A DNA stretch of 12,546 nt from an uncultured Candidatus Saccharibacteria bacterium (GCA_937902295.1 CALGUM010000068.1:1-12546); one strand, 5' to 3'. Positions 1-6,003 are shown, counted from the first letter of the stretch. Notes: a model not told the origin generated them from the sequence alone. Made by a program: numbers and translations.

Positions 1-760
1 GTACTAATATGGTAAAATTATAACCGCTTGCCACTACTACATGCGTTAAGCCCGTTGCAAGGAGTGCCTCTTCGAATTCTGGCGGGAGTGCACGTTTTTG
101 CCCCAAAAGATACCCTACGCCAAGTGCCGCTTCTGGATCAGGCATGACACTTCTGATAGCGCGGCTAAATGCATTGCGAGCCTCAAGCATCGGGTCGAAC
201 TGTGCCATTTTGTGCAGCTCTATGACATTCGCTCGAAACATTGATGCAGCATACGTTCCAAACCCACTACTGAGTTTTCCGGTAGCAACTATTTTGTCGG
301 AGCGTTCTACCACTACACCCGACTCAGGTGTTGTGGTCACCCAGTACACCCCTCCATATGAGGTGCCGTCAATTTTTACTTGACCAACTCGTAGTCGTAT
401 CTCGCTACCACTCCCTTGCTCGGGATCCTCTCGCACAATGCCCTCAAGCTGCACTACAGTCGCACCGTAGTTTTCAGCATGCACCCATGAAGTTAATTCT
501 GCGACGCCGCGGCTATAGCCAATCATACTGCCGACTATTACAATAGCCACCACACACCAGCGTTGCCGCCGCCAAAAAAGTAACACCAGCCATGCAGCCC
601 ACACAACCCACCATAGCGCCGAGGCGAACCACACACTTGGCACCCCTAGCGCAAGAAGTGCTCCTATAAGTACCCCTGCTGCTAGACTCGATATCAAAAA
701 GACTGGATGAATACGACGACGCCACCACGAGCTACGAACATATCGACGCGAGTATTTCAT
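1..760 (-). CDS. comEC: ComEC/Rec2-type DNA uptake channel protein, 5' part (3' end beyond the left edge)
   Basis: This is the N-terminal 253 residues of a ComEC-family protein, the inner-membrane channel that carries single-stranded DNA into the cytoplasm during natural transformation. The frame stays open from the ATG at 760 to the left edge. Hydrophobic segments lie at about residues 20-40, 43-62 and 68-82. A beta-rich region at about 100-182 fits the DUF4131/OB-like domain of ComEC, with a GIVREDPE motif near 107-114. The start of the competence domain follows: LGVGYLLGQKRALPPEF (213-229), then ATGLTHVVVASGYN (235-248), the counterpart of the family's TGL-H-hydrophobic-SG-N signature. The start codon has no properly spaced Shine-Dalgarno sequence; AAAGG abuts it. 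It is separated from the upstream tRNA by a terminator, so it needs its own promoter. The rest of the channel and any C-terminal nuclease-like domain lie outside the window. Confidence 0.85.
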   Translation of the reverse strand, partial: MKYSRRYVRSSWWRRRIHPVFLISSLAAGVLIGALLALGVPSVWFASALWWVVWAAWLVLLFWRRQRWCVVAIVIVGSMIGYSRGVAELTSWVHAENYGATVVQLEGIVREDPEQGSGSEIRLRVGQVKIDGTSYGGVYWVTTTPESGVVVERSDKIVATGKLSSGFGTYAASMFRANVIELHKMAQFDPMLEARNAFSRAIRSVMPDPEAALGVGYLLGQKRALPPEFEEALLATGLTHVVVASGYNFTILV

Positions 761-767
761 ACCTTTT

Positions 768-773
768 AGTGTA
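768..773 (-). promoter_or_regulatory. Possible -10 box for comEC
   Basis: TACACT ends seven bases before the comEC start codon, which would give a leaderless transcript. The hexamer 17 bases upstream (TGGATT, 791-796) is a poor -35. The terminator just upstream means some promoter should exist here, but the match is weak. Confidence 0.3.
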
Positions 774-793
774 CGACCGAAATCTTGGTTAAT

Positions 794-836
794 CCATAGA
801 AAAAGACCCATCGTGAGGATGAGTCGTTTTCTATGG
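794..836 (-). terminator. Intrinsic terminator after tRNA-Lys
   Basis: Read on the minus strand, GACTCATC and GATGGGTC (818-825 and 805-812) pair over eight positions, including one G-T wobble, around a five-base loop, followed by TTTTTCT. An outer perfect 10-bp inverted repeat (CCATAGAAAA at 836-827 and TTTTCTATGG at 803-794) extends the hairpin and takes in the CCA end of the tRNA. It separates the tRNA from comEC and is the first clear terminator after the six-gene operon at 5255-970. Confidence 0.75.
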
Positions 837-910
837 AGGAGCCACTGGGACTTGAACCCAGGACACCCTGCTTAAAAGGCAGGTGCTCTAACCAGCTGAG
901 CTATGGCTCC
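834..910 (-). tRNA. tRNA-Lys (anticodon UUU)
   Basis: The sequence folds as a full cloverleaf. The acceptor stem is GGAGCCA/TGGCTCC, the D stem GCTC/GAGC, the anticodon stem CCTGC/GCAGG with loop CTTTTAA (anticodon TTT), and the T arm is CTGGG TTCAAGT CCCAG. The CCA end is encoded (836-834). The discriminator base before CCA is T, whereas tRNA-Lys usually has A; the stem pairing leaves no other reading. A good promoter precedes it and an intrinsic terminator follows directly. Confidence 0.95.
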
Positions 911-917
911 AAATATT

Positions 918-936
918 CATATTTCTGCGAAATATG
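918..936 (-). repeat. Perfect 8-bp inverted repeat in the pre-tRNA leader
   Basis: CATATTTC and GAAATATG are separated by three bases and lie between the tRNA promoter and the mature tRNA 5' end. In the precursor RNA this would form a hairpin about eight bases upstream of the RNase P cleavage site. It is not followed by a U tract, so it is not a convincing terminator. Confidence 0.6.
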
Positions 937-944
937 CTCCGTAC

Positions 945-973
945 ATGATAGCACTCAAGCAGTAATACGTCAA
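945..973 (-). promoter_or_regulatory. Promoter of tRNA-Lys
   Basis: TTGACG (973-968) and TATCAT (950-945) are 17 bases apart, and TGC before the -10 gives an extended -10. The expected start is near 938, giving a leader of about 28 bases. The -35 box contains the TGA stop codon of the upstream gene, so the promoter is nested in the end of the operon. Confidence 0.7.
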
Positions 974-1455
974 TGCTTCTTGCTGGGTTTTGCATCTGTA
1001 TTTGAACGTCCATGCACAATATCCACTACAGAGATTCCGAGGGCTAGCGTCAAAATATATTGCTGATATTCAATCAGCGTATCAAACACGACGCGGCCTT
1101 GCCCCATGAGCACCAATGAATGCTCAAGCGCACCGAGACTAAACACGGTCGCGAGCAACGCATAGAATAATGATCCCATCAGTCGCCCCCGCACTGTTCG
1201 GTAACTCGGTCCTCCCAGCAACAATACAAGCGAGGGTAGCAAAATAACACCCAGCGTAATGAGCGTGACAGAATCAACCACACCTACATCAAGCGGTACA
1301 TGAGACGCCCATCCCGGAATACTCTCTTCCCACACCTTACTCAGTACATACCCTGCCGCTAGTGCTAGGCCCAGTACACCAAACCGGCGACGTGTGAAGT
1401 ACGCGAGTGCAAACAATACTGCTGCGATACTACCGATTGCGAATACAACATTCAT
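970..1455 (-). CDS. Multi-pass membrane protein of unknown function
   Basis: I do not recognise this 161-residue protein. It is strongly hydrophobic, with probable membrane segments at about residues 2-20, 25-40, 58-80, 93-115 and 125-147, and a short lysine-rich tail (KPSKKH). Basic residues follow the first segment (TRRR, 21-24) and lie between the third and fourth (YRTVRGR, 85-91), which suggests where the cytoplasmic loops are. A strong Shine-Dalgarno sequence, AGGAGG, lies seven bases before the ATG. The gene starts 11 bases after the DUF192 gene stops and is the last protein gene of the operon. The small size and topology resemble CvpA-like or generic small membrane proteins, but no signature allows a family call. 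Confidence 0.8.
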   Translation of the reverse strand: MNVVFAIGSIAAVLFALAYFTRRRFGVLGLALAAGYVLSKVWEESIPGWASHVPLDVGVVDSVTLITLGVILLPSLVLLLGGPSYRTVRGRLMGSLFYALLATVFSLGALEHSLVLMGQGRVVFDTLIEYQQYILTLALGISVVDIVHGRSNTDAKPSKKH

Positions 1456-1466
1456 ATTATTGCCTC

Positions 1467-1937
1467 CTAGCCTTCAAATTCCACTGTTCTACCAGGACTC
1501 ACATTATATCGGCTGATGGAACCTTCGGACAATTGCAAGACGTAGCGAGATTTCCCCGAAGGACGGTACACAGTGTCTTGTGACGGCTGTGCACTCCTCG
1601 CTACAAATACTACTTTCTTTTCCGCGGTAATCCATACGATATCAATGGGAAATTGCAATCCCTCTGTCCTTACTGGCCACACATCATCGTGAGGATGCTT
1701 TACGAGTAGCGCTCGGTCTTCCGGCAACCTCGACACACCGCGCAGACCCGCCTCTCGACGCTGGTCAGTATCAGCTACGTCCGCATAAAAGGTCTTAGCT
1801 CCGATGTGCACCTGAGTTGATGCCCCCGTATGCGGCAAGAAAAAATACACCACAAATGCGACAAGCAGTCCGACAGCCCCAAATATGAGTATCCATACAA
1901 ATACGTGCTCAAAACGGCTTCTAGATCCAGCTTCCAT
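1467..1937 (-). CDS. DUF192 family protein, membrane-anchored
   Basis: One hydrophobic helix at about residues 12-33 anchors a DUF192 domain (about 45-155) outside the membrane. Family features are visible: DVADTDQRREAGLRGVSRLPED (53-74, the segment where the family has the ER-GL-R-L-D pattern), then LQFPIDIVWI (94-103), the counterpart of the PLDIVFID core, and SGKSRYVLQLSEGS (127-140), matching the ARYVLELPAG motif. DUF192 has no firmly assigned biochemical role. It lies 32 bases after rimK. There is no Shine-Dalgarno sequence; instead TATACT ends six bases before the ATG, so the gene may have its own leaderless transcript as well as readthrough from the ligase cluster. Confidence 0.85.
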   Translation of the reverse strand: MEAGSRSRFEHVFVWILIFGAVGLLVAFVVYFFLPHTGASTQVHIGAKTFYADVADTDQRREAGLRGVSRLPEDRALLVKHPHDDVWPVRTEGLQFPIDIVWITAEKKVVFVARSAQPSQDTVYRPSGKSRYVLQLSEGSISRYNVSPGRTVEFEG

Positions 1938-1943
1938 GCGCTT

Positions 1944-1949
1944 AGTATA
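1944..1949 (-). promoter_or_regulatory. Possible internal -10 box for the DUF192 gene
   Basis: TATACT matches the consensus at five of six positions and ends six bases before the start codon in the short gap after rimK. No good -35 is present: the hexamer at the 17-base position is TAGCGC. It is listed because the same -10/start spacing recurs at other genes in the window that lack a Shine-Dalgarno sequence. Confidence 0.35.
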
Positions 1950-1969
1950 CCCGAGTTACACCGTAAGCG

Positions 1970-2881
1970 CTATGCGCCAACTTTGTCTTTTTTGGGGCGG
2001 CGCTTGGCATTGCGTTCGACGTAGTCTATTACTGCCCCAGCTACGTCGCGTTTGGTCACCTTTTCTATCCCGAATCCAGGACTCGCATTCACTTCGAGAA
2101 TCAGTGGTCCGCGGTCGCTGCGCATCATGTCGACACCAGCTACATTCAAGCCCATAGCCTTGGCTGCTTTGATTGCCATTTTGCGCTCTTCCTCGGTTAG
2201 TTTTACCACTGTACCTTCACCACCTTTGTGGAGATTAGAGCGAAAATCATCATCAAGGCTTTGACGCTTCATACTGGCGACTACGCGGCCACCAACTACC
2301 ATGGCACGGATGTCTGTGCCAGCAGATTCTTTGATAAACTCTTGAAGTAAGATGTTTGTTCCGTCCTCGTTACTCAGATAAAAAGCCTGTAGTACAGATT
2401 TAGCTGCTTTCTTGGTTTCGGCGAGCACTACCCCGTTACCATGTGTGCCTCGTGCCAACTTAATAATCACTGGTGTACCGCCAAGCTTTTCTAGTAGGTC
2501 GTCTATGTCAGCAGAATTACGAGACACCACCGTTTTTGGTATTCCTACTCCCGCTTTTGCGAGTAACTGCATGCTTCGCAGCTTATCCCTCGAACGCGCA
2601 ATCGCGATCGAACTGGAGATACTGTACACTCCTTGCATTTCAAGCTGTCGCACGATAGCAGTGCCGTATCGTGTCATGTTACTTGCGATGCGCGGGATAA
2701 TTGCATCAAACCCAGCCAAATCATCACCACGGTAACTCACAGTCGGATTACTCCGCTCAATTGAGGCGTAGCATTCTTTATATTTAATTACCTTCACCTC
2801 GTGACCGCGCGCTTTTGCTACCTCTTTGAGGCGTTTTGTCGAATAATTACCGGGTCCATTGGATAGGATTGCAATTTTCAT
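1970..2881 (-). CDS. rimK: RimK, ribosomal protein S6-L-glutamate ligase family (ATP-grasp)
   Basis: At 303 residues this matches E. coli RimK (300) throughout. RimK adds glutamate to the C-terminus of ribosomal protein S6 using ATP. The pre-ATP-grasp domain opens with MKIAILSNGPGNYSTKRLKE. FDAIIPRI (58-65) and IARSRDKLRSMQLLAKAG (94-111) are near-identical to RimK. The ATP-grasp fold shows VIIKLARGTHGNGVVLAET (138-156), LLQEFIKE (178-185), DFRSNLHKGGEG (212-223), AGVDMM (248-253) and LEVNASPG (262-269). Asp251, Glu263 and Asn265 are the expected metal ligands. Its ATG overlaps the protease stop codon (ATGA), and GAGGAG lies five bases upstream, so the two genes are translationally coupled. 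The true acceptor may be S6 or another protein; the family also includes non-S6 ligases. Confidence 0.93.
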   Translation of the reverse strand: MKIAILSNGPGNYSTKRLKEVAKARGHEVKVIKYKECYASIERSNPTVSYRGDDLAGFDAIIPRIASNMTRYGTAIVRQLEMQGVYSISSSIAIARSRDKLRSMQLLAKAGVGIPKTVVSRNSADIDDLLEKLGGTPVIIKLARGTHGNGVVLAETKKAAKSVLQAFYLSNEDGTNILLQEFIKESAGTDIRAMVVGGRVVASMKRQSLDDDFRSNLHKGGEGTVVKLTEEERKMAIKAAKAMGLNVAGVDMMRSDRGPLILEVNASPGFGIEKVTKRDVAGAVIDYVERNAKRRPKKDKVGA

Positions 2882-3345
2882 ACCTGCTCCTCAACTCTAT
2901 ATTTTCGTAGTTCTTGGGATCGACGGTCTTCTTCGGTGCGCAGCGGGTTACCTTTTGCTACGTCAACGATAAATTTACCCTTCAGCGTCGATCTACCCAC
3001 TAACACTGGGTACACCTGTGTGCTTCTGTCAGCGAGAGTAAAAGTCGCTAAAATACGTCGTCCCTTTATTATAGTCGGTAGCTTTACCTTGTAGCGCACT
3101 TGCTGTTGCCCCATCGAACTTGCAACACCAACCCGTTCATAACGAGAAAATAGTACTTCATGTTTATAAATCTCATGGTCTGACGAAGCCAAACGCACAC
3201 GTAGTCCCTCTGCTGTTTCTAAAATGTCAGTTGCCCAAATCGAGGACGTCTTAGCGCCAGTATCGATACGAGCGTACAGTGTGCTATTGCCAAGAGTAGG
3301 AAAACACACTTTCTCAGCACGACCTATTATCACCTTCTCTTTCAC
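2878..3345 (-). CDS. Retropepsin-like aspartic protease, RimB / 'ATP-dependent zinc protease' family
   Basis: This 155-residue protein belongs to the family annotated in databases as ATP-dependent zinc protease (PF05618), whose fold and motif are those of a retropepsin-like aspartic protease. The catalytic motif ARIDTGAKTSSI spans residues 25-36, with Asp28-Thr29-Gly30. The second conserved half is seen as VYPVLVGRSTLKGKFIVDVA (111-130). The single DTG implies a working homodimer, as in retropepsins. Related proteins are encoded next to rimK in other bacteria (RimB in pseudomonads) and are thought to act with RimK. The start is GTG at 3345, overlapping the upstream stop by four bases (GTGA), with GGAG eight bases upstream. 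The rimK start overlaps its own stop. No signal peptide is visible, so it probably acts in the cytoplasm. Confidence 0.87.
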   Translation of the reverse strand: MKEKVIIGRAEKVCFPTLGNSTLYARIDTGAKTSSIWATDILETAEGLRVRLASSDHEIYKHEVLFSRYERVGVASSMGQQQVRYKVKLPTIIKGRRILATFTLADRSTQVYPVLVGRSTLKGKFIVDVAKGNPLRTEEDRRSQELRKYRVEEQV

Positions 3346-4256
3346 TGTACCAGCTCCACTTCAAGTAACGACTGTATCATTTGCGCATAGGAGGTAGATT
3401 TCTCAGCCGTAAACGTTCCTGAAGAAATCTGAGGAGCATTATTTATTTCTAGAAAATAGAAATCATTATTGCGAGCATCAAACATTACATCAACTCCCGC
3501 AACTTGTAGCTTTGCAACATGAGCGGCCTTAAGACTTAGATCTATAATTTTAGAGTCTACCTCACTAATAGACACCAATTCTGCATCCCCGCCTTGTGAG
3601 GTATTGTTTAGATGCGATGATCCATCTCCAGTGCGGCGAATTATCATCGATACGTGTTTATTCATAATTAATATACGCAAATCGCTGTCATTTGGAATAA
3701 ACTCTTGTAAGACAAACTGCACGTCTGGATACTGACGAACTATTGCCCGAATCTCATCTGGAGTAGACACTACAAAATTAAGACGTCCTTTACTGCCGTT
3801 GCTATCTTTAAATACCGCTTTGTCGCCCAGTTCTGGGAGCCGTCGAACAAGTTCGTCGACCGGGCCATACATCGTCCATGGCCACTGCGTAATGCCATTA
3901 CACCATAATAGAAACTCGTTACTGAGCTTACTGTCTAATAGCAATCTGTCTAAATACGTATCAGTGTAACGCACATCAAACCGTTCACAGTATCGGGCTA
4001 TAGCCTGAGCTTCAACCCAACATTTGCCCGTGTGTCGCATAATCACAAGGTCAAAATCTCGAACATCAAATTTTTTTTCAGGATGATAAATACCGATCTT
4101 GTCTTTGGCTACTTCAAAAAAAAGCTCAGTAATCTCACAATTTTCTATTTGAATGTCCTCATTACCCAGAAGTTGGCGCATCTTATCTGCAAAAAGATCA
4201 GCTTTTTGAACTGATCCGGGGCTCTTCGCCCTTGCTATAAGCAGTACTTTTTTCAT
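3342..4256 (-). CDS. RimK-like ATP-grasp ligase of unknown specificity
   Basis: This 304-residue ATP-grasp protein has an N-terminal half (about 1-90) that is not closely RimK-like. The ATP-grasp core is visible: AVFKDSNGSKGRLNFVV (147-163) as the ATP-binding loop with Lys150, VLQEFIPNDSDLRILI (182-197), IIRRTGDGSSHLNNTSQGG (205-223) where RimK has its R-SN-GG segment, AGVDVMFD (253-260), and YFLEINNAPQ (267-276) with Glu270 and Asn272 as metal ligands. It should ligate a carboxylate to an amine through an acyl-phosphate; the substrate is unknown. It begins 18 bases after the upstream ligase gene and overlaps the protease gene by four bases. Hand counts of five 60-base lines give about 36% GC, against about 51% in three lines of rimK, which hints at a different origin. 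A promoter lies directly upstream and there is no Shine-Dalgarno sequence. Confidence 0.85.
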   Translation of the reverse strand: MKKVLLIARAKSPGSVQKADLFADKMRQLLGNEDIQIENCEITELFFEVAKDKIGIYHPEKKFDVRDFDLVIMRHTGKCWVEAQAIARYCERFDVRYTDTYLDRLLLDSKLSNEFLLWCNGITQWPWTMYGPVDELVRRLPELGDKAVFKDSNGSKGRLNFVVSTPDEIRAIVRQYPDVQFVLQEFIPNDSDLRILIMNKHVSMIIRRTGDGSSHLNNTSQGGDAELVSISEVDSKIIDLSLKAAHVAKLQVAGVDVMFDARNNDFYFLEINNAPQISSGTFTAEKSTSYAQMIQSLLEVELVQ

Positions 4257-4263
4257 CTATACA

Positions 4264-4292
4264 ACTATACCATTTTATACACTTATATTCAA
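4264..4292 (-). promoter_or_regulatory. Internal promoter for the second ATP-grasp gene
   Basis: TTGAAT (4292-4287) and TATAGT (4269-4264) are 17 bases apart, with TGG in front giving an extended -10. The -10 ends seven bases before the ATG, predicting a leaderless transcript. The -35 lies in the last codons of the upstream ligase gene. The second ligase, the protease and rimK could therefore be made without the first ligase. Confidence 0.55.
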
Positions 4293-5255
4293 GTGTCTGT
4301 GTGTTGCGTTGACTATCTTATCGGCAACCCAACTAGCGTCGGCATTACGAGCTAATGAATACATTTTGAGCGAAGGTGAAGTGTTGCATTCATTGAACCA
4401 ATATCCCCCCTGTGCCGCTGGCGCAGTATGGTCCACAATAAACATATCGATGGCCGATAGTCCGGCACCCAATGTTGCAGCAAACGTCGTCGCAACTTGC
4501 ATATAAGAATCGTCAACCTCATCTGCCAGCTCATAGGCTGATGCACCTTGAGAGACCATTGTAGTTGTCGAGAGCAGGCGCACCTCATCTTTATTAAGCA
4601 CATGGTCGCTTCTAACACTTGCCCCCATTAGCTCGTCAGTCCATTGTGGATAGTCAGCACCCCTTGCGCCCGAAGAACGACGTAGCGTATTCTCACGCTC
4701 CACAAGTTGACTAATTGTGCTCGTGCCATCACCTTGCACCTGCGGCCTTTCTCTTCGAAGCACGGATACTATCTCACCTTCGAGAATCGTAAACCGATAT
4801 TCTTCCCCTCGCACTTGCTCTTGAATAATAGCGGTTGGTGAGAACTTATAAGCATCTTCTAGTGCATCGGTAAGTGCCTCATTCGTATCCACCTCGAGCG
4901 TTACCCCACGGGACTTGTAACTATCAAGAGGCTTAATGATAACCTCGGAGTATTGACTCATAAATAATCTTATTTGATCTATATCGGTACCTCGATTCAC
5001 ATACATTGTATGTGGTATGTGAATCCCCAACCTATTAGCAAGTTCATAAGATAGTTGTTTGTTGTCTGCAATCTGATGAACGTAATGATTATTCATAGGG
5101 TATGCCATTTTGCTACCGCTCATCCAAACACGCCCAGAAGGAGACGTGATACGAATCATTAACTGATCTTTTACAGTCGTCTCCTCGATAATATGACCTA
5201 ACGAGGATAAAGCAGCATAAAGACCACCGCGCTGACTCAACTCAAATATATCCAT
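4275..5255 (-). CDS. ATP-grasp ligase resembling the C-terminal domain of cyanophycin synthetase or bifunctional glutathione synthetase
   Basis: The 326 residues form a stand-alone ATP-grasp enzyme. Visible elements are ADNKQLSYELANRLGIHIPHT (63-83), the usual N-terminal subdomain; VIIKPLDSYKSRGVTLEV (105-122), corresponding to the KPLDG-GRGV loop of CphA/GshAB but poor in glycine; IIQEQVRGEEYRFTIL (143-158); a loop PQVQGDGTSTISQLV (171-185) typical of CphA-like enzymes; GLSAIDMFI (265-273); and WFNECNTSPSL (286-296), with Glu289 and Asn291 as metal ligands. Such enzymes couple amino acids or peptides, as in cyanophycin, glutathione and related compounds. There is no CphA Mur-ligase half and no GshA half in the window. 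It is the first gene of the operon, with AGG five bases before the ATG; an in-frame TAA just upstream rules out an earlier start. The substrate is unknown. Confidence 0.83.
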   Translation of the reverse strand: MDIFELSQRGGLYAALSSLGHIIEETTVKDQLMIRITSPSGRVWMSGSKMAYPMNNHYVHQIADNKQLSYELANRLGIHIPHTMYVNRGTDIDQIRLFMSQYSEVIIKPLDSYKSRGVTLEVDTNEALTDALEDAYKFSPTAIIQEQVRGEEYRFTILEGEIVSVLRRERPQVQGDGTSTISQLVERENTLRRSSGARGADYPQWTDELMGASVRSDHVLNKDEVRLLSTTTMVSQGASAYELADEVDDSYMQVATTFAATLGAGLSAIDMFIVDHTAPAAQGGYWFNECNTSPSLKMYSLARNADASWVADKIVNATHRHLNISV

Positions 5256-5397
5256 ATTACCTATTTACCTTGACTTCCATTTAATCTCACCGATTCACTC
5301 TCCGTAGATAAAAGGAGAAGTTCATATCTCTATCGTAGGCAAAATTTATTTTAGTTGCCTTGCACAGGGTATTGGTGTATTTTTATTACGACTCGTA
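5256..5397 (-). other. Untranslated leader of the ATP-grasp operon
   Basis: If the promoter at 5433-5405 is used, the mRNA has a leader of about 140 bases, long for this window. It is AT-rich. It holds GGCAA/TTGCC arms around an AT-rich loop (5338-5359), a 5-bp TCTCC/GGAGA inverted repeat (about 5300-5320), and a 12-codon ORF starting near 5322 (peptide MNFSFYLRRVNR) that ends before the first ligase gene. I recognise no known riboswitch and see no U-tract attenuator. Confidence 0.4.
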
Positions 5398-5404
5398 TAT
5401 TTTT

Positions 5405-5433
5405 ATACTACCATTTATAGAGAAAAATGTCAG
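5405..5433 (-). promoter_or_regulatory. Promoter of the ATP-grasp/protease operon
   Basis: CTGACA (5433-5428) and TAGTAT (5410-5405) are separated by exactly 17 bases in an AT-rich gap, giving a start near 5398. The same TAGTAT -10 is used before the VirB6-like gene. No other good candidate was seen between the terminators at 5471-5555 and the first ligase start. Confidence 0.55.
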
Positions 5434-5470
5434 CCAAGACCACTTTGGCATTAACACATGTAGCAAATAA

Positions 5471-5497
5471 TAAAACCTTTCAAATCTCGAAAGGCTA
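5471..5497 (-). terminator. Second hairpin after the 124-residue protein gene, likely terminator
   Basis: On the minus strand CCTTTC and GAAAGG (5494-5489 and 5481-5476) pair around a seven-base loop, with a G-T and an A-T pair extending the stem. TTTTATTATTT follows. The U-rich tail makes this the better terminator of the two hairpins downstream of the gene at 5937-5563. Confidence 0.6.
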
Positions 5498-5516
5498 TTG
5501 GTTGAAAAGTATTTAA

Positions 5517-5555
5517 GCCACACCCCTCATCCGTCGAAACGGAGAGGGGTATGGC
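5517..5555 (-). terminator. Long GC-rich hairpin just after the 124-residue protein gene
   Basis: GCCATACCCCTC-TCCG and CGGA-TGAGGGGTGTGGC pair over about 16 positions with one bulge and one G-T wobble around a six-base loop. The hairpin begins eight bases after the stop codon. The following TTAAATACTTTT is only a moderate U tract, so this may stabilise the mRNA 3' end while the hairpin at 5471-5497 terminates. Confidence 0.6.
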
Positions 5556-5562
5556 CAAATGG

Positions 5563-5937
5563 TCAGTGGTGATTATCACCCGGCTGTTTCTGCACGATTT
5601 CATCGTACGGCGCATTGCAGAGTGACTCCGTGCAATTAGTCTCCGGAGTGAGCTCACGCCCGACGTCTGCGCGTCTTACTCCTGCATCGTGCACCAGCCA
5701 CAAGCGTGCAAAGAACCCGGCATTCATAATGATAGCTGTGACTACTATAATCACAGGTACCAAAATGACAAGTGTCCGCATGCTTATGGCCTGTAGTCCG
5801 TGTAGAATAAAGACACACGCCACCAACGCGACAGCAATGAGATACATAATCATCGCATGTCCGCCGTCTTTGATGCGCTGATCAACATCCACAATTGACA
5901 TTGCCTTTTCCTGACCATTTTCCTTCTCGCTACTCAT
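5563..5937 (-). CDS. Small two-helix membrane protein of unknown function
   Basis: I do not recognise this 124-residue protein. It has a charged N-terminus, two membrane helices (about residues 27-47 and 54-74), then a polar tail with two cysteines (Cys102, Cys107) that ends in NHH. Basic residues after the second helix (LVHDAGVRRADVGR, 81-94) suggest that both ends face the cytoplasm. GGAGGTGG lies immediately upstream with good spacing, and a perfect consensus promoter drives it. Two hairpins follow, so it is a single-gene transcription unit and is probably well expressed. It sits just downstream of the VirB6-like gene, but nothing in its sequence ties it to secretion. Confidence 0.8.
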   Translation of the reverse strand: MSSEKENGQEKAMSIVDVDQRIKDGGHAMIMYLIAVALVACVFILHGLQAISMRTLVILVPVIIVVTAIIMNAGFFARLWLVHDAGVRRADVGRELTPETNCTESLCNAPYDEIVQKQPGDNHH

Positions 5938-5974
5938 GGTCCACCTCCATAATAGTCATAGACGAGATAAGATT

Positions 5975-6003
5975 ATTATAAATTTTATTTTAAGTTATGT
6001 CAA
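5975..6003 (-). promoter_or_regulatory. Perfect sigma-70-type consensus promoter
   Basis: TTGACA (6003-5998) and TATAAT (5980-5975) are separated by 17 AT-rich bases. The start should fall near 5968, leaving a leader of about 30 bases with a strong Shine-Dalgarno sequence before the ATG at 5937. This is the strongest promoter match in the window. Confidence 0.85.

Noticed and set aside
513..728. Minus-strand open frame of 71 codons
   Set aside because: It is out of frame inside comEC, whose own frame is open across the whole region and matches the family.
949..956. CIRCE-like half site TAGCACTC in the tRNA-Lys promoter
   Set aside because: No matching GAGTGCTA arm lies nine bases away, so it is a chance half site.
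5286..5322. 12-codon ORF as a RiPP-type precursor for the ATP-grasp ligases
   Set aside because: It is far too short for a leader plus core peptide and contains no repeated acidic or TxKYPSD-like core; at most it could be a leader peptide.
5451..5657. Minus-strand open frame of 68 codons
   Set aside because: It overlaps the 124-residue protein gene in another frame and runs through both terminator hairpins.
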